The notes beneath the pieces were generated by a model. That model did not search any database, was not told the DNA's origin, and saw nothing but the letters and a program-made list of their open reading frames with translations. DNA of 64,000 nt from Pycnococcus provasolii. Taxonomy: Eukaryota; Chlorophyta; Pseudoscourfieldiophyceae; Pseudoscourfieldiales. Position numbers and translations under genes: made by a program. The stretch is taken from positions 310,001 through 374,000 of the forward strand of contig CP150561.1 of NCBI GenBank assembly GCA_049487715.1, in the 5' to 3' direction. Every line of letters begins with the position of its first letter. Positions within the stretch are counted from its first letter, which is position 1. Of the stretch, positions 49,829 to 58,823 are shown piece by piece.

Positions 49829-50830
49829 ATGAGTGCCCTTTGGAATCCTTTCGTCTCCCCCTTTGTTCATCGATTTCTTTGGATGTCCCCCGTGGCAAAT
49901 CAGAATTTGATGTCCTCCGGGGCATCAAATCAGCCGTGCTTTCATGGCATGGCTCGCCACGTCTGCGCCCGCGGCTGCTTCTTCGCCTCCTACGAGCCCG
50001 CGCGTCGGCTGATGGCTCTCAAGCTTGCGTGTCTCGTGAGTTCAGGTGAGTTTGAGGAGGAGTCTGGTGGGTCTCGTGGGGGGGAGCGTTTGGTGGGTTG
50101 GAGCGCGTTTTGGTCTCCTCGTGATTCTGGTAAAGGTGACGTTTGTTTCGTCGCACCGGACGGTACCATATGCACATCCACAAAAGCTGCGCTGCGTAAG
50201 GCGGGCATGCACGAAAAAGTCATCAGTGCGAAGGATGTTGACGCACTTGCGCGTGACGCAAACGACGAGCACGTGAACGCGTGCATCGCGGATATCGCAA
50301 ACATGGCGTCGACGACGACCCACGACTGGAGTGAAGGCTCAAGTCCGTTTGGACTTCTCGAGGAACTCTATGCACACGATGCGTCGCCGTGGAGATTGCT
50401 GGCGTCTTGCATCTTGCTCAATCAAACGAGAAGGAGAATATGCTTGGACGCCGTCGCAACACAACTATTCCGTAGGTTTCCGACACCACTTGCACTCAAA
50501 ATGGCTGCATCAAGGAATGAAATCGATGTTTTGGCGTTGTTGACAACCTTACTACGCCCTCTCGGCATGCACCGCAAACGTGCCAAGACGCTTATTGCGC
50601 TGGCGTCAGCACTCGAGTCGAAGATGTGGGCAGTCGATACGTCGCCAACCCCTATCCTGTGGCGCGACCGATTAGCGGCTTTGAAGAGTCTACCAGGCGT
50701 TGGTCACTACGCAGTGGAGGCATACACGCTCTTTATTGAGCGGCGTATCGATGAGGTGCATGGCAAGAGCGATCATGCGCTTCGTTGGTACCGTGCCTGG
50801 CGTCGCCATTGCGACTTGTGTACGGAATAA
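49829..50830 (+). CDS. MBD4: MBD4-like DNA glycosylase (MBD-like + HhH-GPD)
   Basis: 333 aa from the ATG at 49829; the first 70 residues look poorly constrained, and the true start may be a later Met. Residues about 88-130 (VGWSAFWSPRDSGKGDVCF then VAPDGTICTSTKAALRKAG) fit a methyl-CpG-binding-domain pattern: GW, basic region, GKxDVxYxxPDG, SKxxLxxxL. The glycosylase domain follows from about 165: SPFGLLEELYAHD, WRLLASCILLNQTRRR, RPLGMHRKRAKTLI. The helix-hairpin-helix is SLPGVGHYAVEAYTLF and the catalytic Asp is residue 315 in KSDHALRWYRAW. MBD4 removes thymine or uracil opposite guanine in CpG sites, starting base-excision repair of deaminated 5-methylcytosine. It is expected in the nucleus. 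Same strand as SLY1, 180 bp downstream. Confidence 0.8.
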   Translation: MSALWNPFVSPFVHRFLWMSPVANQNLMSSGASNQPCFHGMARHVCARGCFFASYEPARRLMALKLACLVSSGEFEEESGGSRGGERLVGWSAFWSPRDSGKGDVCFVAPDGTICTSTKAALRKAGMHEKVISAKDVDALARDANDEHVNACIADIANMASTTTHDWSEGSSPFGLLEELYAHDASPWRLLASCILLNQTRRRICLDAVATQLFRRFPTPLALKMAASRNEIDVLALLTTLLRPLGMHRKRAKTLIALASALESKMWAVDTSPTPILWRDRLAALKSLPGVGHYAVEAYTLFIERRIDEVHGKSDHALRWYRAWRRHCDLCTE

Positions 50831-50998
50831 GAATTCAAGAATTCAATTGTATTAAGGTTAGTTAGTGTATGTAGACTACTGTATGCGTAGCAAAACAATC
50901 CAAATTCAGCTCAGTAACAAAGTTATTTTTTTGAAACCTAAAGTAGTAAAATAAAGAAGCAAAATCGCCAAGCAACACAAAAACACAAAAAAAGTTGA

Positions 50999-52081
50999 TC
51001 ATGCAGCCTCCAGTTCCTCGGCATCATCAGCTTCCATGGCAGAGTCGCCGGTTCCGCTGACGTCGCCGCCTCGCTTGTACGTCGATTTTGGCAACGCCGG
51101 CATCGCGACGCCAGTCAGCTTTTCGTGCTCGCGGCAGAGGGCTTTGTATCGCACTCGCAAATCGTCAAGCTCTGTGCCCAGCTGCGCATTCTCATTCACG
51201 AGACGCTGCACGCGTCCATGTAGGTCCTCACACTCAGACTGCTTTCGAAGTCGGCTCCGACGAGCGCTCTCGCGATTGCTCTGCTTGCGTCGCTGACGCT
51301 TCACCTCGCGTTCATCCCCACCTGCCGTCACGGCGAGGATACCCGCCGCAGCAGCGGCTGCCGCATCGTACGTCGCTTTTCCGCTTCCGCTTCCTCCAGG
51401 GGCGGCGTCACGTCCTCCATCCGCGTCGCTGACACCAGGAGTCCCGCGTCGGCTTGGTGTGGGAAGCGCAGTGCCACTCGTTTGTGTGCGCTCGTGTCCG
51501 GTCGTGTCCAACTTCACTTGCTGCTTGCCGGCGGATGGCGCCGCGGGTGGCGGCGGCGGCGGCGGCGGCGGTGGTGGTGGACCTCCTTCTTCGGCTGTCG
51601 GCGTCAGAGCTCTGTCGACGCTCCCTCCAAACAAACTGCTGAGCGCGGCGGCTGCAAGTTCCTCCTGCGTGTCCTTCTTGCGTTTGGACGACTCCTTCGC
51701 CAGCTTACCGCTGAGATCCGTCTCCGACGCCGTTCGTCGCGTGGCGAGAGGTCTCATCGGCTGCGCGCGCGTGTCGGTTGCGTTGGACGGCGTGGCCGCA
51801 CGCTGTTGCTGCGACATGAGCGCGGCGAGGCTTGGTGCACTCTGCGAGGGCACCATGCCGAGTGCCGCGTGCGTCTCGTTGTCGTGCTGGTGGTGTCCTC
51901 CCACCGCCGCAGCTGCGGCTGCTGCGGCGGCTGCAGCCGCCGCCGCGGATGCAGCGGCGGATGGTATTTGGGTCGTGTTGTTTGCTGCAGACGGGCTGAA
52001 AGCTCCAAACGCACCAAACTGACCAGCGGCTGCGAGATACGGCGTGAACATCGCCGCCTTTTGTTGTTGGTTGGGAAGGGG

Positions 52082-52120
<39 letters not shown>

Positions 52121-52804
52121 TGAGTGAGTTTTGTTTGGAGCGTGCTTGTTGAGTTTGCTGGCGTGAGTTTTATGAGAACATACCTGGTTTGCCCACAGGT
52201 TCGCAAAGTTCGCCGCCGTGGCTCCTGGCGCCGCCCCAAACATCGCCGCCCCTTGGGACGCGGCAGCACCTGAGAAGTTCTTCGCGAAGAGCGCGGCGAA
52301 CGCCGCGGGGTCCATAGACGCTGCTGCTGCTGCTGCTGCTGCACCCATATTTGAGGCGGACCCCGCTAGCCCTCCCTGAGAGACCCCAGCCGCATTCAGA
52401 TTAGCCGTATTAGCTAGTGCGGCATCCCCCACTCTGACCACCGCCTTCTTTTCCCTCCCATAGCCTGCCCTCCCCTGGAAGGGAGCTGCACGGTCAGTGA
52501 GGTGGTAGTCATTGAAAGATCGAGTACTCTTTAAAGAAACAGGAGATCTGGCGAGCAACCAACGAGTGCAGTGCAGTGCGAGCTGGGACGAGTGAGATGG
52601 GAAGGGAAGGGAAGGGAGGACGTGGAGTTTATTGAGATGGACGGGAGAGTGCGATGGGGCTGAGATGGAGAAAGAGTATTGCGTCGACGTGGAGCCAGGG
52701 ACCCTGCGGCTGTCCGGGGCAAGGGGTGAGCGGCTGGGAGGGGACACATCTCCTGGGAGGTGGGGGAGAGTCGGCGGGAGCAGGATGCCACGGGGCCCAC
52801 ACAT
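50999..52804 (-). CDS. bZIP transcription factor, plant G-box-binding-factor type
   Basis: Two exons, 52804-52184 and 52057-50999. The basic region is KRQRRKQSNRESARRSRLRK, with the invariant N-x7-R. It runs straight into a leucine zipper with heptads at CEDLHGRVQRLVNEN and LGTELDDLRVRYKAL. This basic region is characteristic of the plant GBF group and is strong evidence for the green lineage. Upstream are poly-Ala, poly-Pro and Gln/His tracts typical of algal regulators. The frame is open back to an ATG at 52804, but the first ~150 codons are Ser/Pro/Thr-biased and may be 5' UTR; a later Met at 52348 is possible. Nuclear; would bind ACGT-core elements as a dimer. Confidence 0.85.
52058..52183 (-). 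other. Frame-preserving intron (126 nt) with (CA)n repeat in the bZIP gene
   Basis: Donor GTATGT and acceptor CAAAAG on the minus strand. It holds a long (CA)n/(TG)n tract at 52085-52119. Its length is a multiple of three and contains no in-frame stop. Splicing joins LWANQ to AAMFTPYL; retention would add 42 residues including a Thr-His run. Confidence 0.75.
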
Positions 52805-53680
52805 TTTATGAGGCTCGCCACGAAAAAAGCTTTGGGCGGGTTCTCTTCGGAGTCCGAGTCCGAGGAACGAGTACAGGCCCTACCTTCCCTGGACCTTCGT
52901 CGTCGTGGCGGTGCCGGCCGACCACCCCCCGGGAGATACATGTCTTTTCGGTTTTGGACGGCCTAGATTTGCCGCCGGCGTGTTGTGTTTCTTGGGGTGG
53001 TGTGGGGTGGGGTGGCCGGCCCCGTCCGGCCATTTCCGCCCCGGGTGCCGAACACTCTCCTCCCCTCCTCTTGTCGTGCACTCGCCTCCTCGCCAACTTG
53101 GCGTCTCGGCTTGGCCACAGTCTCACAGGTATGACAGGGCCGGAACGGGGAGTACATAGTCCGAGGTTCCGCGACTTAAAGTGGCTGGGTGCATTTTGCA
53201 GTGCCAACACAGTACAGGCGTTGTGCGAGACGGCGGCCTACACAGTGGACCTGGACACTGGTGCACTTTTCCAACGTGGTGGTCAAGACAATTTCTAGCG
53301 CTACCAAATTCGTCCAGAAAAATCAAAGCGTTAGGCAGCCCCTTGGGGGCTCCTCGCAGTCTCGCAGATACCTCTCGCTTCGAAAGAACATGATGAGCTC
53401 GTATTTCATGCGACTCGCAGCCGGGTTTTTTTGACCACTTGAATCAACGTGATGCAAGACCGGTGTTTTGCGTTGCGAGAAACTCGACGAGGCTTGTGTC
53501 TCTGTCTGGCCGCCTATGACCGCCATGCTCTCCCTGCTCCTCTACGAGTAGTCCGCTGCGAGCTGCTCGCAATCACAAGTGGAGACATTATTGCCGCAGG
53601 CGTGTCGCTCCTCCTCCACAGGCTGTACGGTACTACACATAGTCTATCATTTATTACAAAATAAGTGCACATTTCGCAGG
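52805..53680. other. Intergenic gap between bZIP start and DPH1 end
   Basis: Two minus-strand genes flank it. It has several GGGGTGG-type G-rich tracts (52990-53020). Open frames on the plus strand (for example 52654-53298) overlap the bZIP 5' region and show no family or codon bias. Presumably the bZIP promoter; nothing else is supported. Confidence 0.45.
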
Positions 53681-55045
53681 TCAAAATGCATTCAATCGGC
53701 CACCTTTCACGGCACTGCTACTTCCCCAGGGACCGGCATCTTTCGCGTAGTAGTCCATCGGATACGCTCGCGGCGACTCACCCCACCACGCGTTCACGTG
53801 GCCGCGCGCCACCTCCACCTCGTAGGGCGTCAGCAGAGGAGCGTCGCCAACCTCGTCGCCCCAGTCAATTGATAGGCGAGGACAGGCAACTTGCACGTAA
53901 ACGTCTGCACCGAGAGCCTTGAGACGATCTGGACGAAGTTCCGCCATCAGCACGACACGAGCGCGAGACGACTCTTCCTCGATTCTCTCGACAACGTGCT
54001 TCACAAGGCGCGGATTGCCCTGCCGTCCCAGCGTGCCAAATAGAGCCACGGCTGTTCCACCACGCTCGAGACGACCACGCGCCTCCTCCACGGCGTGGCG
54101 GCGGCTTTGGCGCATGCCCGTGTGGTCGTACTCCTCGCGAACCATCTCCTTCACGTACGGGTCGTAGCGGAATGCCGTCGCATTCGGATTCGCCATCATC
54201 ATCGCCTCCATGTGAAAACGGCCGTCGGCGACAAACACAAAGGCGTCCAAGTTTGGCACGGACGGTGCGGTGCACCCCAGAACCTCGCCTGGAGAAAGCG
54301 GCTTCGCCTGCGGCACCGCGCCACGTCGGTCGCACATGCACGGGTACGCCTTCTGCCCGTCTTCCGTCTCCTCCGCAGCCAGCAGAGCTCTCGCCGCCGG
54401 CAGCGCGTGCGTGAACTGCACCGTTCCCGCGAGCGCCCACCGCGTCGACGGCCCTATGACAGGACTCGTCAGCTTGATGGACTCCACGAGGTGCTCGACG
54501 TCAACGGCGATGGTAACGAACACGTACATGACGGGAATGACTGTGCAGTCCACGGGAACAAGGCACGAGTGGCCGTAGTGCACGAGCAGGTCAGCGCCGA
54601 GCGCCTTGGCGTTGAGGTCGTCAACGCAGCACGCGCCGTACGCGACGTCACCAAGCACGATGGCGAATTCCACCTGCGGCCCTCCAAACGTCTCCACCAG
54701 GTCCGCGAGCGTGAGTGCGAACATCGCCAGGCCTTCTGGAAGCTGCAGTGCGATTCGTTTCGCCTTATCTTTGTTGACCCGTGCGAGTGTCTTATCAATT
54801 TCAAAGTTGTACGCCGGTGGTAGGGCATCGACCATCGTGGCAAACTGCGGCGAGGATCTCCACCAGTAGTTTGTCGACCCTGATGTTGCCGCACTTGACG
54901 CAGACTGTGACGAAGGACGTGATGCGGCATTGATGGACGTTCGGGCGGAGATGCGCAGTGGAGCCGCCGCACCACAAGCTGAAGGCTGATTCGTTGCTTC
55001 AAAGCAAGAAGAACCACCACCACCACCACCACCACCACTCATCAT
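53681..55045 (-). CDS. DPH1: Diphthamide biosynthesis protein 1
   Basis: 454 aa. The family opening is YNFEIDKTLARVNKDKAKRI followed by ALQLPEGLAMFA. All three radical-SAM-type [4Fe-4S] cysteines are present: YGACCVDDLNAKALGADLLV (first), the LGCTAPSV segment (second) and VQVACPRLSIDWGDEV (third). With DPH2 it transfers the 3-amino-3-carboxypropyl group of S-adenosylmethionine to a histidine of translation elongation factor 2, the first step of diphthamide. Cytosolic. The N-terminal ~85 residues are Gly/Ser/Ala-rich and outside the family domain. The ATG at 55045 is followed directly by a second Met. It diverges from the nitronate monooxygenase-like gene across a 336-bp gap with a telomere-like array. 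Confidence 0.94.
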   Translation of the reverse strand: MMSGGGGGGGGSSCFEATNQPSACGAAAPLRISARTSINAASRPSSQSASSAATSGSTNYWWRSSPQFATMVDALPPAYNFEIDKTLARVNKDKAKRIALQLPEGLAMFALTLADLVETFGGPQVEFAIVLGDVAYGACCVDDLNAKALGADLLVHYGHSCLVPVDCTVIPVMYVFVTIAVDVEHLVESIKLTSPVIGPSTRWALAGTVQFTHALPAARALLAAEETEDGQKAYPCMCDRRGAVPQAKPLSPGEVLGCTAPSVPNLDAFVFVADGRFHMEAMMMANPNATAFRYDPYVKEMVREEYDHTGMRQSRRHAVEEARGRLERGGTAVALFGTLGRQGNPRLVKHVVERIEEESSRARVVLMAELRPDRLKALGADVYVQVACPRLSIDWGDEVGDAPLLTPYEVEVARGHVNAWWGESPRAYPMDYYAKDAGPWGSSSAVKGGRLNAF

Positions 55046-55381
55046 TGCTGCACGACGACATGAGCGCTACCCGTACCTCCACTTACTTCCCTTGGAGGAG
55101 CTTGGAGCTTGTTTGAGCGTGGGAGGGGAAACCCAAGGCGTGGAAAACGAAAACGAAACGGGACAACAGGCGGCGGCGACACCCTTCCTTAACAGGCTCA
55201 AACGGAACCCCCTCCCTGGTTAGGGTTAGGGTTAGGGTTAGGGTTAGGGTTAGCGTTTGGGGTTCGGGGTTTTCGGGGTTGGTGGTCTCTGTTTTTTTCT
55301 CTCCCGTCCCGCTCGTCCCTCTCTGTGTCTGCGCCTTTCTTTCCTCATCGGACTTCTTGTCATTTCCGCTTCTTCTTGGGC
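55046..55381. promoter_or_regulatory. Divergent promoter gap with telomere-like array
   Basis: Only 336 bp separate the two start codons. It includes a TTAGGG array at 55218-55253 and otherwise mixed sequence. Both genes must draw on this region. Confidence 0.5.
55218..55253 (+). repeat. Telomere-like (TTAGGG)n array
   Basis: Six GTTAGG units on the plus strand in the gap between DPH1 and the nitronate monooxygenase-like gene. Confidence 0.95.
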
Positions 55382-56518
55382 ATGGCCCCTCTTACTCCAC
55401 CAATAAAGGCGTTGAGATTACGCCCTTGTGGCCTTCGTCTCCGTCTTTCCCGAGTCACTCGGGCCCCATGTCGGACTCGGACTCGGCCTCGTGTGATGAT
55501 CTCTCTCTCTTCCATGAACACGCGCTTTTCACGAGAATATCAACTAGCCTCACCACTGATGCTCGCACCCATGGGAGGGTGCGCCGGTGGAAAACTCGCT
55601 GCGGCGGTTTCTAAAGCAGGTGCCCTGGGATTAGTAGGAAGCGGAGGAGAGTCACAAAAGTATCTAAGGCAACAGTGGTCAATAAGTCAAGCTCAAGGAG
55701 GATGCCACGGATTTGGAATCAACGTCGCGCAAGTCAACGCAGAAGACCTGCGAACGCTCGTAGACACTCTAAAGCCGCAGGTCGTCTACTTAAGCTTCGG
55801 CGACGTGCGCGAAAAAGGACACGCCAACGCCGTCATCGACGGCGGCGCGCAGGTCATTGCTAACGCAGCCGATGTACAGACAGTCGTGAAGCACGCAGAT
55901 GCGGGCGTGGCGGTGATTGTCGTGCAAGGTGCGGACGCAGGAGGACACACAGACGGCAGGGCAAGCGCGTTTGCGGTGCTGCCCGAGGCACGCGACGCGC
56001 TCGACGCCGCAGGGCACAACGACGTGCTTCTCGCGTACGCAGGAGGTGTCGCGGACGGCCGCGGAGTTGCCGCGGCGCTCACGCTCGGTGCTGACGCCGT
56101 TGTGCTGGGCACACGGCTCGCGGCGGCGGAGGAGAGCGACTACCTCGCGACGCAAAAGGAGGCGCTGCGAGGCGCGTCGGATGGCGCGAACGCCACGACC
56201 ATCGGACGCTTCGTCGACGCGCTCAACGGCATTGACGAGCACTCGAGCGGCTTGCCTGGTCGTTGCTTGGTGAACCGCAGCACCGCGCTCAAGGATGCAT
56301 GGGATAGTGCACCGTCGCCCGAGGCGCGTGCAGAGCTCTCAACCCAACACCGGGCTGGGGTGGCCGCCGCCGGCGGCGACGGCGCGGAGTGGGGAACAAC
56401 ATGGGCGGGTGCGGGCGTTGGGCTCGTGCCTGCGCATTCGCAAAGCGCCGCGGCCATTCTCGAGGAGGTTACCGCGGAGGCGGAGGCGGCGTTGAAGCGC
56501 GCAGGTTTATTGCTATGA
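55382..56518 (+). CDS. Nitronate monooxygenase / 2-nitropropane dioxygenase-like flavoprotein
   Basis: 378 aa from the ATG at 55382 (an upstream in-frame GTG is less likely). The first ~45 residues are Arg/Leu/Ser-rich with almost no acids, like a mitochondrial presequence. The TIM-barrel FMN enzyme follows: LMLAPMGGCAGGKLAAAVSK, GALGLVGSGG, GFGINVAQVN, VVYLSFGDVREKGH, VQGADAGGHTDGRAS and the phosphate-binding GGVADGRGVAAALTLGADAV followed by VLGTR. These are the usual NMO/NPD motifs. It would oxidise alkyl nitronates such as propionate 3-nitronate with O2 and FMN. The catalytic-type His is in the AGGHTDG loop. No introns. It converges with the fucosyltransferase-like gene. Confidence 0.88.
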   Translation: MAPLTPPIKALRLRPCGLRLRLSRVTRAPCRTRTRPRVMISLSSMNTRFSREYQLASPLMLAPMGGCAGGKLAAAVSKAGALGLVGSGGESQKYLRQQWSISQAQGGCHGFGINVAQVNAEDLRTLVDTLKPQVVYLSFGDVREKGHANAVIDGGAQVIANAADVQTVVKHADAGVAVIVVQGADAGGHTDGRASAFAVLPEARDALDAAGHNDVLLAYAGGVADGRGVAAALTLGADAVVLGTRLAAAEESDYLATQKEALRGASDGANATTIGRFVDALNGIDEHSSGLPGRCLVNRSTALKDAWDSAPSPEARAELSTQHRAGVAAAGGDGAEWGTTWAGAGVGLVPAHSQSAAAILEEVTAEAEAALKRAGLLL

Positions 56519-56792
56519 GCGTTCCTGAGATCCCTCATTCAGTAATGAAGTTGCACTGTACTCTGTCCAGCGGTTGTCCATTCACATCATTCACTTTCAC
56601 CATTCAGCCCATTCACCGGTGCCATTCACTGCGCGTTTTTGTTCATGGCGCAGGCGATTTCGAAGGTTGTATCACTCTATCAGGGCGCTTTCGTAAGCGT
56701 AGTGAGGGCTCCGGTTGCGACTTGTTTTCGTTGATGTCGTCGCCAGCGCCAGGAGCGTTCTTGTAAATGTTGGTATTACAGTAAAGTAGTGC

Positions 56793-58319
56793 TTACTCTG
56801 TTGTCGCGGCAGCACCAGCACCTCCTCGTGAAACGCAACCTTTCTCGTCCACCATGCCGAGCTCCTGCGCTGACGTGCCGTGATGACCGCAACGGTACTG
56901 CAAGTCCAAGCTGTGGCGACCCAAGTGCTCGGAATTCAAGTAGATGGCAAACTCGCCCACGGCACTCGAACATTTCACCAGGAAGTCGGCGTGAGCAAGC
57001 ATCAACGCGTCCGTGAGAACGCACAGCGCCTTGAAACGGTCCATGCGAACGCCGTAGCTGCGCCAAAGGCTATTTTGGTACTGCTCGAGGCGCGCCGCAT
57101 CGCCACCGCCGCCGCCGCCTTGTAGTCCGACATCCAACAGGCGATTTCCAAACTCCGAGTTGGCGCGCAAGTTGCTTGAGCGAGGCATGCGACGCGCGAG
57201 AAAGCTACCACACGTCGTCGTCGTCGTCGTCGTCGCATCTCGCACATTTTCAGATGTTAGCACAGCCACACCACGCGATTCGTACCTGCGGCGAAAGGCA
57301 TGCACGAAGTCGCGCGTGTCTGAGGCAACGTAGATGGCAGCACCTTTGCCACCACGGTTTGCAAGGTACGCGTCGACGGCGGGAAAGTAGTGCGCAGGTC
57401 CGAGCACCTCGCCTCCCCAAGCCTTGTCCGTGCCACGCAAATGCACGCCGACAACGTTCCTTGAGCGCCACGCGTCGTGTTCACGGAGCAGGTTCAATGC
57501 GTAGCTCACGCTCGACGCGCGCAAACGCACGTGCCTGTCGAGGATACCTGCGGCAAGCTTTCGATTTGTGTCGTACAGGTTAGCAGGGTAGTGCTCCCTC
57601 CTCGGGTCGTTAGCTTCCTTGGAGTACGTGTACGTGGTGATGTACTGTTCAGGCGGCGGTCTGTTGTTGAGGTGTATGGCCCAGAACGTGCCTTCGTCGA
57701 CACGTTTGCAGCACGTCGGTACAGGCGCGTGTTCGTCGTCGTCTCCGACGGGTAGGAAGAACGCCGTCCAGAAGTCGCCGCTATTTCTTCTCCTGCTCCT
57801 TGCAGTAGTCCTCCTTCTTCCCCACAGCGTTGCAAATTCGTTGTTCTCACCTTTGTGCGCGGGATATCCGTAGTGTTTGTTCTCCCACCTCACGCGAGGC
57901 TTGAGTTTGTGGTATTCCGCAAAGAGGAGTTGGTTGAATACTTGCACGACGGATGCGAAGAATCCCGCACCTGGGTCAAAGTTCGTCAAATGCAGGCAGT
58001 TGCATGACGCCGCCGCCGCAGACGCCGACGCCGACTCCTCTGCATGTCTGTTGTCCGTATTTGTAGAAGGTGCAAGACGCGACTCATGTTCCCCATCATC
58101 ATTTTCACGACAAAGAATCGTGTACTTTTGAAAAACGGGAGAGAATTCACACACACCAGGATTCAACGCGACTGCGACTGATGAAAAGTGGGAAGAAGAA
58201 CCGGAAGAAGCATGACTTGCCATAAACATCATCATCATACCTGTGAAAGTGACGCATAGTAACAGTAACGTTCTTCTGTCATGTCGGCGACATGCAACAC
58301 GCGTGCATCGCTTGTGCAT
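56793..58319 (-). CDS. Fucosyltransferase-like type II Golgi glycosyltransferase
   Basis: 508 aa from the ATG at 58319 (upstream in-frame codons start only with TTG). A short basic cytosolic tail is followed by a signal anchor (TLLLLCVTFTGMMMMFMA) and a Ser-rich stem, giving type II topology. The sugar-nucleotide region shows VVGVHLRGTDKAW (His293, Arg295), the HxRxxDK-like motif of GT23/GT65/GT68-type fucosyltransferases. After that comes AIYVASDTRDFVHAF and, near the end, LCVLTDALMLAHADFLVKC then SSAVGEFAIYLN, matching the donor-binding end of the GT-B fold in alpha-1,6- and O-fucosyltransferases. It would use GDP-fucose. The acceptor cannot be inferred; a link to the GT29 genes at 3-8 kb is only thematic. 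Many Gly and Thr homopolymer tracts. Confidence 0.7.
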   Translation of the reverse strand: MHKRCTRVACRRHDRRTLLLLCVTFTGMMMMFMASHASSGSSSHFSSVAVALNPGVCEFSPVFQKYTILCRENDDGEHESRLAPSTNTDNRHAEESASASAAAASCNCLHLTNFDPGAGFFASVVQVFNQLLFAEYHKLKPRVRWENKHYGYPAHKGENNEFATLWGRRRTTARSRRRNSGDFWTAFFLPVGDDDEHAPVPTCCKRVDEGTFWAIHLNNRPPPEQYITTYTYSKEANDPRREHYPANLYDTNRKLAAGILDRHVRLRASSVSYALNLLREHDAWRSRNVVGVHLRGTDKAWGGEVLGPAHYFPAVDAYLANRGGKGAAIYVASDTRDFVHAFRRRYESRGVAVLTSENVRDATTTTTTTCGSFLARRMPRSSNLRANSEFGNRLLDVGLQGGGGGGDAARLEQYQNSLWRSYGVRMDRFKALCVLTDALMLAHADFLVKCSSAVGEFAIYLNSEHLGRHSLDLQYRCGHHGTSAQELGMVDEKGCVSRGGAGAAATTE

Positions 58320-58823
58320 GTGTGTGATGATTGTGGTATGTGAAATCCCAAATTTCAACCTTCGAATGGAATGGAACCCTCAAAAAATCAATCGAAAAAA
58401 TCCCTGAAACCCCGAATTCAAACCCCAATTCCTTACCCCCGAATGCAAACCCCAATTCCTTACCCCCGAATTCAAACTCGAAAAATTCCTTATTACCCCC
58501 GAATTCTTCAAACCCCAACTCCTGAAATAAAAAAAATACAAATCATGAAAAATGGGAAACCCCTAAAGTTTGCGGTTCCCATAGACTATGATTTGGGGAC
58601 CCGTCTTCGGTCCCTATGCCTTTTCGAAACACTTTTCGAAGGGCCCCCTTTGCTGCCTGCCCCCTTGGAATCCCCTTGGAATGAAGTTAGGGTTTTCCCT
58701 AAAGCCTCCTTGCCCCCCTGATTGGCTGAGCCTCGTTTGAGGGAAGGGTTTTTCCCGCTCCAACGTGGTTTAGGTCATTTCCCCGGGACTCTCATTCTCC
58801 CTCTCATTCTCAAAGCAGTCACC
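58320..58823. repeat. Divergent promoter gap with ~32-bp tandem repeat
   Basis: At 58411-58515 a unit containing CCCCGAATTCAAACCCCAA, then TTCCTTACC, repeats about three and a half times with small differences. A GTTAGGGTTTTCCCTAAAG motif (58685-58703), an inverted telomere-like pair, sits about 120 bp before the Rpn2 start. No coding sequence was supported. Confidence 0.7.

Noticed and set aside
52654-53298. Plus-strand gene of 214 codons upstream of the bZIP
   Set aside because: Pro/Gly/Trp-rich translation without any motif, overlapping the bZIP 5' region.
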